Positions 1 to 7,600 of a stretch of 64,000 nucleotides of DNA are shown here, piece by piece. The stretch's first letter is position 1; each line of letters begins with the position of its first letter. The DNA is taken from contig JAFPZD010000160.1 in NCBI GenBank assembly GCA_017417465.1, positions 1-64,000 on the forward strand, in the 5' to 3' direction. The stretch is from Prevotella sp. GTDB lineage: Bacteria; Bacteroidota; Bacteroidia; Bacteroidales; Bacteroidaceae. Under the pieces are notes generated by a model that did no database searches, was not told where the DNA came from, and saw only the letters and a program-made list of their open reading frames with translations. The translations under genes and the position numbers were made by a program.

Positions 1-40
1 AACTCCAACAACAGGTCGTCGCGGAGCGACGTTCTTCATC

Positions 41-1102
41 CTACTTCACCTCCCAGATGTCGTTGGTCTCGAGGAGTTCCATGAAGTTGTGGTACTTCTT
101 CTGGGCCGAGACCTCGGCGAGCTGCTGGTGAACAGCCTGGTCGTAGGTGGGAGCAGCCACGTCGCGGATGACGCCGAGGGCGATGGGGAATCCCTGCTCG
201 GGCGACATCATGGCGAGCTTCAGCTGCAGGGTGTCGTCCTCGCAGTGGGCATCGTGGACGAGGACGTCGTCGAGGGTGTAGCCATCCTTGCCAATCTCGA
301 CAACCTTCAGGCCGAAGCCCTGCTGCACGAGGCCGTACTCGTTGTTCTCGCCGAAGACGAGCTTCTCGCCGTGGCGCACGTAGATGGCGTTCTTGCGGCG
401 ACCCTCGTTGTTGTAGACCAGGTCGTGGCAGTGGTCGTTGAAGATGACGCAGTTCTGCAGCACCTCGGTGACGGCGGCACCCTTGTGCTCGTAGGCGGCC
501 TTCAGCACGGCAACGCTCTCCTTGGCGTCGGTGGCGACGCAGCGGGCGAAGAACTTACCACGGGCGCCGAAGCAGAGCTCAGCGGGGCGGAAGGGGTCCT
601 CGACGGTGCCGTAGGGCGACGACTTCGAGACGAAGCCACGGGGGCTGGTCGGCGAGTACTGGCCCTTCGTGAGACCGTAGATGCGGTTGTTCAGAAGGAT
701 GATGTTCAAGTCGATGTTACGGCGCATGGCGTGGATGAAGTGGTTACCACCGATGGCCAGTCCGTCGCCGTCGCCGCTGATCTGCCAGATGCAGAGCTTG
801 GGGTTGACAACCTTGGCGCCAGTGGCAATGGCGGCCGCACGACCGTGGATGGTCTGCATGGCGTAGGTGTTCACATAGTACGGCAGACGGCTGCTGCAGC
901 CGATACCGCTGATGACGGCCATCTCGTGAGGGGCAACGCCAGTCTCGGCCATGGCCTTGTGGAGGGAGGCGAGGAAGAAGTGGTCACCGCACCCCGGACA
1001 CCAGCGCGGCTGTCCTTTCTTGTAGTCAGAAGCCCCCCACCTGCTCCCCCCTTGGGGGGAGGGATTGATAGATTTGCTATTGATATTTGTTTCCATAATC
1101 AT
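41..1102 (-). CDS. korB: 2-oxoacid:ferredoxin oxidoreductase, beta subunit (KorB)
   Basis: This is the thiamine-diphosphate subunit of a 2-oxoacid (probably 2-oxoglutarate):ferredoxin oxidoreductase, which with KorA oxidatively decarboxylates a 2-oxoacid to an acyl-CoA and reduces ferredoxin in the cytoplasm. Visible motifs are CPGCG at residues 35-39, the GDGDG plus downstream NN metal and cofactor site near residue 110, and KGQYSPTSP typical of KorB. The length of 353 residues is normal apart from the N-terminus: residues 12-24 (INPSPQGGSRWGA) are the translation of a GC-rich palindromic repeat. The start at 1102 overlaps the stop of the DUF559 gene as ATGA; a second Met at residue 3 is an alternative start. 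Family assignment is firm; choosing 2-oxoglutarate over pyruvate or a branched-chain acid is inference. Confidence 0.95.
   Translation of the reverse strand: MIMETNINSKSINPSPQGGSRWGASDYKKGQPRWCPGCGDHFFLASLHKAMAETGVAPHEMAVISGIGCSSRLPYYVNTYAMQTIHGRAAAIATGAKVVNPKLCIWQISGDGDGLAIGGNHFIHAMRRNIDLNIILLNNRIYGLTKGQYSPTSPRGFVSKSSPYGTVEDPFRPAELCFGARGKFFARCVATDAKESVAVLKAAYEHKGAAVTEVLQNCVIFNDHCHDLVYNNEGRRKNAIYVRHGEKLVFGENNEYGLVQQGFGLKVVEIGKDGYTLDDVLVHDAHCEDDTLQLKLAMMSPEQGFPIALGVIRDVAAPTYDQAVHQQLAEVSAQKKYHNFMELLETNDIWEVK
1032..1071 (-). repeat. GC-rich palindromic repeat, right end of the DUF559 cassette, within korB
   Basis: The core at 1044-1061 is a perfect palindrome (CTCCCCCC/GGGGGGAG). The flank on the korB side reads GCCCCCCACCTG. 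It is inverted relative to the copy at 1504-1540, so the two bracket the DUF559 gene. It is read in frame as korB residues 12-24. Confidence 0.85.
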
Positions 1103-1476
1103 AAATGTTCTTCTATTGTTTCTATTACCTTGTTAATATCTCCTATTACCTCTTCATTTGTGAATCTGACGACTGTGAATCCTTGTTGTTCCAACCACTG
1201 CTGACGTGCTTCGTCGCTTTTCTGCTGTTCCGGCAAACTGTGGTAGCCTCCATCTATTTCGATCACCAGCCTTGACGGGATACAGACAAAGTCTGCTATG
1301 TAGTCGCCTATGATGTGCTGTCTTCTGAATGGTTGTCCTAATTGCCGTTCTTTCAGATACTCCCACAAGACGGCTTCGGCTTCAGTGGGCTTTTTCCTGT
1401 TTTCTTTGGCATAAGCTTTCAGCATTTCATACCAGCAGGGGTCGGCTGTCTTGAACTTAAAGTCCTTGTCGGTCAT
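1099..1476 (-). CDS. DUF559 (Vsr-like) endonuclease domain protein
   Basis: A 125-residue protein of the DUF559 family, which has the PD-(D/E)XK fold related to very-short-patch-repair endonucleases. The predicted catalytic residues are visible: Asp62 in YIADF, Glu73 and Asp75 in VIEIDGGYH, and His79. The C-terminal GFTVVRFTNEEV segment is characteristic. It has no metabolic link to its neighbours yet splits korA from korB: 27 bp separate it from the korA stop, and its stop overlaps the korB start. GC-rich palindromic repeats in opposite orientation lie on either side (1504-1540 and 1032-1071). A relic of the same family with the same bracketing lies upstream of gmk. The true DNA target and any role in moving the cassette are unknown. 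Confidence 0.9.
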   Translation of the reverse strand: MTDKDFKFKTADPCWYEMLKAYAKENRKKPTEAEAVLWEYLKERQLGQPFRRQHIIGDYIADFVCIPSRLVIEIDGGYHSLPEQQKSDEARQQWLEQQGFTVVRFTNEEVIGDINKVIETIEEHL

Positions 1477-1503
1477 TCACGGTAGTTATCGTTGCTGAGG
1501 TAA

Positions 1504-1540
1504 CTATTCCTCCCCCAAGGGGGAGGTTAGGAGGGGGCTA
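1504..1540 (-). repeat. GC-rich palindromic repeat, left end of the DUF559 cassette, end of korA
   Basis: The core at 1510-1525 is a palindrome (CTCCCCC/GGGGGAG), with GCCCCCTCC on the korA side. It supplies the last codons of korA, translated SPLLTSPLGEE, and the stop codon. It is inverted relative to 1032-1071. Confidence 0.8.
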
Positions 1541-3372
1541 AAGCTGTTGACCAGTTCGCTGACCACGAACGGTTGGCCCTTCACCTGGTTGAACTGGGCG
1601 GGCACGAAGCCGTCGACCTTGGAGCGGAGATAGGCAGCCAGCTGACCGAGGTTCTGTTCGGCGACCACCACCTTATTATATTTAAGGAGCACGTCGGCCG
1701 TGTTCTTCGGCAGCGGGTTGATGTAGCGGAACTGTGCCAGTGCCACACGGTGACCCTGGGCGCGCAGCTCCTCCATGGCCGAGTAGAGATGGCCGTAGGT
1801 GGAGCCGAAGCCCACGATGAGCAGGTCGGCATCGTCCTTGTCGCCCTCGACGACGAGGTCGGGGACGGGGATGCGGGCCACCTTCTCGGCACGCAGGCGG
1901 CACATCTCGTCGTGCACCTCGGGGTCGGTGCTGATGGCACCCGTGCGGCCGTCCTTCTCGAGTCCGCCGAGGATATGCGTGTAGCCCTCCTGTCCGGGGA
2001 TGGCCCAGTAGCGCACCTTCGTCTCCTCGTCGCGGAAGTAGGGCGTGTAGTGGTCCTTCATCTCAGGTGTGACGTAGTGGGGCTGAATCTTTGGCAGGTC
2101 GTCCATCGACGAGGGCAGGCGGAAGGCGCCGCTGCCGTTGGCAATGAAGGCATCGGTGAGCAGCACCACGGGCGTGAGGTGCTCAAGCGCCATCTTGGCG
2201 GCGTCGAAGGCGGCATAGAAGCAGTCGGTGGGGCTGGTGGCGGCGATGACGGGCATGGGGCTCTCGCCGTTGCGTCCGTAGAGGGCCTGCAGCAGGTCGG
2301 TCTGCTCGCTCTTCGTAGGCAGGCCGGTGGAAGGTCCGCCGCGCTGCACGTCAATGACGACGAGGGGCAGCTCGTCGATGACGGCCAGGTTCATGGCTTC
2401 CGACTTCAGGCAGATGCCGGGGCCGCTGGTGCTCGTGGCTGCCAGTGCGCCGGCGAAAGAGGCGCCGATGGCCGATGCGCAGCCGCTGACCTCGTCCTCA
2501 CACTGCACGGTGATAACGCCGCACGACTTGTGCTTTGCCAGCTCGTGGAGGATGTCGGTGGCAGGGGTGATGGGATAGCTGCCGAGGAACAGGCGCAGGC
2601 CGGCACGCTCGGCAGCGGCGATGAGTCCGTAGGCCGTGGCTTTGTTGCCAGTGATGTCCATGTAGCGTCCGGGCACCTTCTCTTTCGACTCGATGCGGTA
2701 GGTGGCGGGCACGCTGCTGTGGGTGTTGTGGCCATAGTCGAAGCCGGCCTGAATCACCTTGATGTTGGCCTCGGCGATGGCGGGCTTCTTGGCGAACTTC
2801 TCGCGGAGGAAGTTGTTTACAAGCTTCAGGTCGCGGTTGAAGAGCCAGCAGACGAGTCCGAGGGCGAACATGTTACGGCACTTCAGCATGGCCTTGTTGT
2901 CCATGCCCGAGTCTTCCAGCGCACTCTTCACCATCTGCGTCATGGGGCAGGCGACCACGCGGTCGGCATCGATGCCCATCTCGCCAAGGTAGTCGGCCGT
3001 TTTGAACTGGGCCTTCTCCAAGTCCTTGGGTCCGAACGAGTCGGTGTCGATGATGATGGTGGCCTGTGGCTTAGCATAGCGCAGCTGCGTCTTCAGCGCC
3101 GAGGCGTTCATGCATACCAGCACATCGCAAAGATCGCCGGGGGTGTACACTTTGCCCGAACCGATGTGTACCTGAAATCCGCTCACACCGTTGAGCGAAC
3201 CTTGCGGGGCGCGGATGTCGGCAGGGTAGTCGGGGAACGTTGAGATGCCATTGCCAACGGTGGCACTGACCGTCGAGAAGATGTTGCCGGCCAGCTGCAT
3301 GCCGTCGCCGGAGTCACCAGAAAAGCGAACGACCACTTGGTCGAGCTCTTTCACTTCCAATTTTTCTGTCAT
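1504..3372 (-). CDS. korA: 2-oxoacid:ferredoxin oxidoreductase, alpha subunit with fused gamma domain (KorA)
   Basis: At 622 residues this is the fused gamma-alpha form. The N-terminal third (VVRFSGDSGDGMQLAGNIF onward) is the gamma domain, and the region from about residue 240 (TGNKATAYGLIAAAERAGL, SYPITPATDILHELAK) is the alpha pyrimidine-binding domain. With KorB it forms the ferredoxin-dependent 2-oxoacid dehydrogenase used by anaerobes in place of the lipoate complex. The usual short C-terminus is replaced or extended by a tail encoded by the palindromic repeat at 1504-1540. It is read first in the unit korA, DUF559, korB. A ferredoxin gene that could accept the electrons lies at 6784-6951. 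Confidence 0.95.
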   Translation of the reverse strand: MTEKLEVKELDQVVVRFSGDSGDGMQLAGNIFSTVSATVGNGISTFPDYPADIRAPQGSLNGVSGFQVHIGSGKVYTPGDLCDVLVCMNASALKTQLRYAKPQATIIIDTDSFGPKDLEKAQFKTADYLGEMGIDADRVVACPMTQMVKSALEDSGMDNKAMLKCRNMFALGLVCWLFNRDLKLVNNFLREKFAKKPAIAEANIKVIQAGFDYGHNTHSSVPATYRIESKEKVPGRYMDITGNKATAYGLIAAAERAGLRLFLGSYPITPATDILHELAKHKSCGVITVQCEDEVSGCASAIGASFAGALAATSTSGPGICLKSEAMNLAVIDELPLVVIDVQRGGPSTGLPTKSEQTDLLQALYGRNGESPMPVIAATSPTDCFYAAFDAAKMALEHLTPVVLLTDAFIANGSGAFRLPSSMDDLPKIQPHYVTPEMKDHYTPYFRDEETKVRYWAIPGQEGYTHILGGLEKDGRTGAISTDPEVHDEMCRLRAEKVARIPVPDLVVEGDKDDADLLIVGFGSTYGHLYSAMEELRAQGHRVALAQFRYINPLPKNTADVLLKYNKVVVAEQNLGQLAAYLRSKVDGFVPAQFNQVKGQPFVVSELVNSFSPLLTSPLGEE

Positions 3373-3415
3373 AGATTATAGTTTGGATTAAGGTAATTGT
3401 TGTCCTATCGGAGTG

Positions 3416-3446
3416 CAAAGGTCGGAAACTTTATTGAAACTACAAA
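3416..3446 (-). promoter_or_regulatory. Candidate promoter of korA
   Basis: On the minus strand TTTG is followed after 19 bp by GACCTTTG, one base off the Bacteroidota TAnnTTTG element. It lies about 45 bp upstream of the korA start. Confidence 0.45.
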
Positions 3447-3506
3447 ACTTTTTAGCGGAAAAATTGCCTTTATTCCTATTTTTATATAAAAGAAACGCCC
3501 ATCAAG

Positions 3507-3536
3507 TTGGTTATTCAGAAAAAAAACGTAACTTTG
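3507..3536 (+). promoter_or_regulatory. Promoter of the DUF3737 gene
   Basis: TTG, 19 bp and TAACTTTG match the Bacteroidota sigma-A consensus. The expected transcription start near 3543 precedes the ATG at 3563, which argues against the longer reading frame that opens at 3413. Confidence 0.7.
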
Positions 3537-3562
3537 CAAACACAAAAGAGCAAAACCACATT

Positions 3563-4417
3563 ATGGAAATCATCAGAGACAAACATTTTGAGGGCGAAAG
3601 GCCACTGTTCGAGACGCATAACGTGCGGCTGGAACAGGTTACAATCGGTGATGGCGAGAGTGCCATCAAGGAGTGTTCGAACATCGAGGCTGAGGACTGC
3701 CGCTTCTGGGGAAAGTACCCCTTCTGGCACGTCCACGGCTTTAAGATCAGCAACTGTCACTTTGACGTCGGCGCACGCTCGGCACTGTGGTACAGCGACA
3801 ACCTCGACATGCGCCACACCGTCATCGATGCCCCGAAGATGTTCCGCGAGATGCACGACATCTACTTGGAGGACGTTGTCATCAACGATGCCGACGAGAC
3901 ATTCTGGCGCTGCCGTGACATCAAGGGCCGTGACCTGACGCTGCACGAGGGAATCTACCCCTTCATGTTCTGCGAGAACGTGGACATCGATGGGCTGAGG
4001 AGTGACTCGAAATATGTGTTCCAGTACTGTAAGCATGTCGTGCTGAACCGCGCCGACATCGTGACGAAGGACTCCTTCTGGGAGTGCGAGGACATCACCA
4101 TCAGCAACTCGGTGCTCGACGGCGAATACCTGGCATGGCACTCGAAGAACGTGCGCCTCGTCAACTGCCACCTGCGCGGTGAGCAGCTGCTATGCTATGC
4201 CGACCACCTCGTCCTGGAGAACTGCACCTTCGACAAGGACTGCGACCGCGTCTTCGAGTACAGCGATGTGCATGCTGACATCCGCGGCCATATCGAGAAC
4301 ATCAAGAACCCACGAAGCGGCCACATCATCGCTGGCAGCATCGGCAGCGTCACCATCGACAAGAATATCAAGGCGCCCGCCGACTGCGTGATTCAAACAG
4401 TGGAGCCATCGTTATAA
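3563..4417 (+). CDS. DUF3737 family protein, predicted right-handed beta-helix
   Basis: 284 residues. The start at 3563 (MEIIRDKHFEGERPLFE) is chosen because the promoter lies inside the longer frame. The sequence is built from repeating short turns with alternating I/V, N/D and C residues (for example KISNCHFDV, ITISNSVLD, VRLVNCHLR, LVLENCTFD), as expected for a single-stranded parallel beta-helix. Family DUF3737 has no established function. There is no signal peptide, so it is probably cytoplasmic. It precedes the PatB-like gene by about 90 bp and may be cotranscribed with it. The stop codon lies in the first of a series of CGTTATAACG palindromes. Confidence 0.85.
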   Translation: MEIIRDKHFEGERPLFETHNVRLEQVTIGDGESAIKECSNIEAEDCRFWGKYPFWHVHGFKISNCHFDVGARSALWYSDNLDMRHTVIDAPKMFREMHDIYLEDVVINDADETFWRCRDIKGRDLTLHEGIYPFMFCENVDIDGLRSDSKYVFQYCKHVVLNRADIVTKDSFWECEDITISNSVLDGEYLAWHSKNVRLVNCHLRGEQLLCYADHLVLENCTFDKDCDRVFEYSDVHADIRGHIENIKNPRSGHIIAGSIGSVTIDKNIKAPADCVIQTVEPSL

Positions 4418-4484
4418 CGTCATTCCGTTATAACGACGGGCCTCGTTATAACGTTATAACGACATAACGTCATAACGACGCCTC
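4410..4484. repeat. Cluster of CGTTATAACG palindromes
   Basis: The palindrome CGTTATAACG or shorter CGTTAT and ATAACG halves recur about six times in 75 bp, separated by GAC, CATTC and GGGCCT spacers. The first copy carries the stop codon of the DUF3737 gene. It could act as an operator array or an RNA hairpin series; nothing in the sequence decides between them. Confidence 0.7.
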
Positions 4485-4508
4485 TAAATAACAACCCCGA
4501 AACGAACA

Positions 4509-5756
4509 ATGTCAAACTTCGATTTTAACACTCCCGTTCCCCGCCGTGGTACAGGCTGCGTGAAGTGGGACGAGCCCGTAGAGGGCATGACAAAGGAAGA
4601 GATGGCCGACGTCATCCCCCTGTGGGTGGCCGACATGGACTTTGCTGTGGCACCCGCCATCCAGAAGGCTGTGAGAAAGCGCGCCGAACACCCCGTCTTT
4701 GGCTATACGGTGGTGGGCGACGACTACTACGACGCTGTTATCTCGTGGTTCCAGCGCCGCCACGGGTGGACCATCAACCGCGAGGAGATTCTCTATACCA
4801 CGGGCGTCGTGCCCGCCATGTCGGTGGCCGTCAAGGCGCTCACCATGCCGGGGGAGAAGGTGCTCATCCTCTCGCCCGACTACAACTGCTTCTTCTCGTC
4901 CATTCGTAACAACGGCTGCGAGGTGCTCGAGACCATTCTCAAGCCCACCATGGTGGGGCAATCTTCTGGTCAGTCACCCCTCGCCTGGGGAGAGGCCAGG
5001 CGGTGGGTCGTCGACTGGGATGACTTTGAGGCGAAGTGTGCCGACCCGAAGACCACCGTCTTCCTGCTCTGTAACCCTCATAACCCGACAGGACGGGTAT
5101 GGACCAGCGAGGAGCTGGAACGCATGAACGACATTTGCTTGCGCCACAACGTCATTGTCGTCTCAGACGAGATTCACTGCGAGCTCGTCATGCCCGGCCA
5201 CCGTTTTCAGCCCTTTGCGGCTGTCAGCGAGCCCTGCCGCCGCAACAGCGTCGTGCTGAACTCGCCCTCGAAGTCGTTCAATATCGCTGGACTGAAGACG
5301 GCCAACATCATTTGCAGCCAGCCAGAATGGCGCCGCCGACTGAACCATGTCATCAATGTCAACGAGCTGTGTGACCTCAACCCCTTCGGGCCAGTGGCAC
5401 TCGTCGCAGCCTATAACGAGAGCGAACAGTGGATCGACGAGCTGAACGCCTATCTCTGGGAAAACTACCTGACGCTGTGCCGTTTCGTCACCGACCATCT
5501 GCCCGCCTTCCACGTCTGCTCCCTCGAGGGCACTTACCTGCCATGGGTCGACGTCTCTGCTTTGGGCGTGCCTGTCCAGCAGCTCTGCGACCGCCTGCTC
5601 CGCGAAGCCAAGGTTTGGGTGAATCCGGGCACAATGTACGGCCCCACGTCCGGCGAGGGCTACATCCGCATCAACATCGCCTGCCCGCGCAGCCAACTGC
5701 TCACAGGCCTTGAACGCATCGCAGCATCAAGCCTGTTTAAGACATCAAGAGATTAG
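4509..5756 (+). CDS. PatB/MalY-type PLP aminotransferase (cystathionine beta-lyase-like)
   Basis: A 415-residue fold-type I PLP enzyme of the MalY/PatB group, usually a C-S lyase cleaving cystathionine or cysteine, sometimes an aminotransferase. Signatures are VPLWVADMDF near the N-terminus, NPHNPTGRVWT, VSDEIHCELV, and the PLP lysine Lys255 in SPSKSFN. Between NNGCEVLE and DWDDFEAKC there are about ten extra residues (QSSGQSPLAWGEARRW). They are the in-frame translation of a degenerate copy of the palindromic repeat at 4975-5007. The insertion lies in a loop before the NPHNPTG motif, so the enzyme may still be active. Its stop codon sits in the left arm of a convergent terminator. Confidence 0.9.
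   Translation: MSNFDFNTPVPRRGTGCVKWDEPVEGMTKEEMADVIPLWVADMDFAVAPAIQKAVRKRAEHPVFGYTVVGDDYYDAVISWFQRRHGWTINREEILYTTGVVPAMSVAVKALTMPGEKVLILSPDYNCFFSSIRNNGCEVLETILKPTMVGQSSGQSPLAWGEARRWVVDWDDFEAKCADPKTTVFLLCNPHNPTGRVWTSEELERMNDICLRHNVIVVSDEIHCELVMPGHRFQPFAAVSEPCRRNSVVLNSPSKSFNIAGLKTANIICSQPEWRRRLNHVINVNELCDLNPFGPVALVAAYNESEQWIDELNAYLWENYLTLCRFVTDHLPAFHVCSLEGTYLPWVDVSALGVPVQQLCDRLLREAKVWVNPGTMYGPTSGEGYIRINIACPRSQLLTGLERIAASSLFKTSRD
4975..5007 (+). repeat. Degenerate GC-rich palindromic repeat inside the PatB-like gene
   Basis: The sequence (CACCCCTCGCCTGGGGAG followed by AGGCCAGGCGGTGGG) aligns along its length with the intact copies near 32.7 kb (CTCCCCTCCCTTGGGGAG then GGGTTGGGGGTGGG) with scattered substitutions. 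Confidence 0.6.
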
Positions 5757-5816
5757 GACAACAAGACATCAACTATTTTCTTTCTTAATGTCTTGTTGTC
5801 CTATCGTCTTGATGTC
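5741..5816. terminator. Bidirectional terminator hairpin between convergent genes
   Basis: Arms of 28-29 bp (5741-5769 and 5788-5816) pair with only a small internal mismatch around an 18-base loop. The left arm contains the stop of the PatB-like gene and the right arm ends 1 bp before the porT stop codon. Confidence 0.75.
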
Positions 5817-5817
5817 A

Positions 5818-6561
5818 TTACTCGAAGTAGAGGGTGAGCACGAACATCTTGGCGTGCGCACTGTTGACACTCTCCGAGAAGATACGTTTATTGATGTCCG
5901 TCAGCTCGTCGACGTGTTTCTTGTTCAGCACGTCGATGAGGCTGTAGCAGAACTTCAGTTCAGGAATCAGTTTGAAGAAAGGTAGATAGAAGTCGCAGCC
6001 GAAGCCCACCTCCAGCAAGGCGTCGTAGCGTTTCAGCTGCAGGAAGTCCTGGTCCTTGCCCGACAGGTTGATCATGCCGTTCACGCCAGCCAGCATGTAG
6101 GGACGGTAGTTGTTGAAGCGCTCGGCCGAGAACTTTATTGTTGCCGGCAGCGAGATGTACGTGTTCTTCATGTCCTGCGTCTGCTCTGTCGGGTTGCCAG
6201 CGTCGTTCAGCTCCTTGAAGTTACGGAACACCAGGTGTTTCGAGCCGAAGTGCATCTGTGGCGTCAGGCGGAACGAGAAGTGCTGGCTCAGGCGCAGGTC
6301 GGCCACCACGCCGACGCTGAACCCCGGGTTCCAGGTGTCGGCATCGCACAGCACCAGCTGCTCAGTCTCGCCGACCTCAGGCAGCTCCACCATCCGTGGC
6401 CCGATGTTCTGGAACTCAATGTCCTGCATGTTCAGACCTACGGACAGGCCGAAGTGCAGGGGACGCAGGTCAATGTAGGGCTTGTTCTGGACCTTGCGCT
6501 CCTGGGCAACGCCACAAACGAACGTGGCGGCGAGCAACAGCATCGTAAAAAATCGTCTCAT
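5818..6561 (-). CDS. porT: PorT-family outer-membrane beta-barrel protein
   Basis: 247 residues with a signal peptide (MRRFFTMLLLAATFVCGVAQ) and an eight-stranded beta-barrel pattern ending in an aromatic residue (LTLYFE). The motif KPYIDLRPLHFGLSVGLN is characteristic of PorT, an inner-face outer-membrane component needed for type IX secretion in Porphyromonas. Several proteins in this window end in sorting-domain-like sequences that would use such a system. It is transcribed away from the ferredoxin gene. The PorT assignment rests on this N-terminal signature; a generic PorT-like barrel of another role is the alternative. Confidence 0.8.
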   Translation of the reverse strand: MRRFFTMLLLAATFVCGVAQERKVQNKPYIDLRPLHFGLSVGLNMQDIEFQNIGPRMVELPEVGETEQLVLCDADTWNPGFSVGVVADLRLSQHFSFRLTPQMHFGSKHLVFRNFKELNDAGNPTEQTQDMKNTYISLPATIKFSAERFNNYRPYMLAGVNGMINLSGKDQDFLQLKRYDALLEVGFGCDFYLPFFKLIPELKFCYSLIDVLNKKHVDELTDINKRIFSESVNSAHAKMFVLTLYFE

Positions 6562-6651
6562 CTGTTTAAACTAATAACGCAAAACTTCGTACATTATTAT
6601 ATCACCATCTATTTCGACAAAGTATAAATTGCAAAAATAAATACCGAAAAA

Positions 6652-6683
6652 TTGGTAGGATTCCCAAAAAGTTCGTACCTTTG
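6652..6683 (+). promoter_or_regulatory. Promoter of the ferredoxin gene
   Basis: TTG, 21 bp and TACCTTTG, followed by an A-rich leader of about 95 bp before the ATG at 6784. Confidence 0.75.
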
Positions 6684-6783
6684 CATCGCAAAAAGTAAGT
6701 AGCAGGGTAGAGTCGCACGGCTCGTTTCCTGACAAAGTGAGAAAGTAACATTATTAACTACCATTTTTTAATAACAAAACATT

Positions 6784-6951
6784 ATGGCATACGTAATTGG
6801 TGACGACTGTATCGCTTGCGGTACCTGTCAAGGTGAGTGCCCCGTGGAGGCCATCTCTGAGGGCGAAAAGTATTCAATCGACCCCGATCTCTGCACAGAG
6901 TGCGGGACATGCGCTTCCGTCTGCCCGTCGGAGGCCATCAGCCTCGGCTAA
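6784..6951 (+). CDS. 2[4Fe-4S] ferredoxin
   Basis: A 55-residue clostridial-type ferredoxin. It contains two cluster-binding sets, CIACGTCQGECP and CTECGTCASVCP, separated by the usual connecting loop. It is a low-potential electron carrier and a likely partner of the KorAB oxidoreductase encoded 4 kb away. It has its own promoter and a terminator directly downstream, so it is a single-gene transcript. Confidence 0.97.
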   Translation: MAYVIGDDCIACGTCQGECPVEAISEGEKYSIDPDLCTECGTCASVCPSEAISLG

Positions 6952-6978
6952 ATCTATTAGCCTTCATAAACCAAAAGC

Positions 6979-7010
6979 AGTGCGGGACGCCCAGCAGGGT
7001 GTCCCGCACT
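6979..7010 (+). terminator. Terminator of the ferredoxin gene
   Basis: A ten-base GC-rich stem (AGTGCGGGAC pairing with GTCCCGCACT) around a 12-base loop, 27 bp after the ferredoxin stop. Confidence 0.7.
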
Positions 7011-7150
7011 CGTTCTATCAGCAGGCTTTCTTCTAATGTCATCGCAGTTTCAAAAACCATTCACATCAGCGACAACCACCTCATTATCAATTGCTTTTGG
7101 TGAATGATTCGCTCATGAAACACTGTCTATAGATACTTCACCGAGCGTTG

Positions 7151-7403
7151 GCCGCCAATGTAGGGGCCGCCAGTGTCGGGGCCGCCAAGTAGGGGCCGCC
7201 AGTGTAGGGGCAGGCCTTGTGCCAGCCCGTTGGCCCGTCAGGGCCAGTGTTACCTCTAGGGTAAGGGCAGGCCGCCAGTGTAGGGGCAGGCCTTGTGCCA
7301 GCCCGTTGGCCCGTCAGGGCCAGTGTTACCTCCAGGGTAAGAGCAGGCCGCCAGTGTAGGGGCAGGCCCCGTGCCAGCCCGTTGGCCCGTCAGGGCCAGT
7401 GTT
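7151..7403. repeat. GC-rich tandem repeats, 15-bp then 76-bp units
   Basis: Four copies of a 14-15-bp unit (GCCGCCAGTGTAGGG) at 7151-7209 lead into nearly three copies of a 76-bp unit starting at 7196, 7272 and 7348. Each long unit contains the palindromic segments GGCAGGCCTTGTGCCAGCCC and GGCCCGTCAGGGCC. There is no credible reading frame. Confidence 0.9.
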
Positions 7404-7504
7404 CGCGGCAATGCAATGACGGTGTCCTACCTTACCTCCTCGCTTGGCTCTGCCACTTCGTTCTTCGAACAACTCTTTCATCAACTTTAAGCTTTAAACC
7501 GAAT

Positions 7505-7557
7505 AACATCCTGCATACCCTGCATATCCTGCACGTGCAGGTTATGCAGGATGTTTT
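7505..7557 (+). terminator. Hairpin with T tract
   Basis: AACATCCTGCATA pairs with TATGCAGGATGTT, with an inner CCTGCACGTGCAGG palindrome, followed by TTTT. No gene obviously ends here, so it may be a decayed or independent element. Confidence 0.45.
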
Positions 7558-7600
7558 TATTTAATCTTTGACGCGAGATGATTCCCGGTGTTTACGATTT

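Noticed and set aside
89..1204. Long plus-strand open frame opposite korB
   Set aside because: It mirrors a clear korB gene; the translation is Val/Leu/Asp/Gly-rich without motifs, as expected from the antisense of a GC-rich gene.
1573..3243. 556-codon plus-strand frame opposite korA
   Set aside because: Antisense shadow of korA with low-complexity composition and no recognisable domain.
3413..3562. Fifty-residue N-terminal extension of the DUF3737 protein
   Set aside because: The promoter and presumed transcription start lie inside it, and the family start MEIIRDKHFEG follows at 3563.
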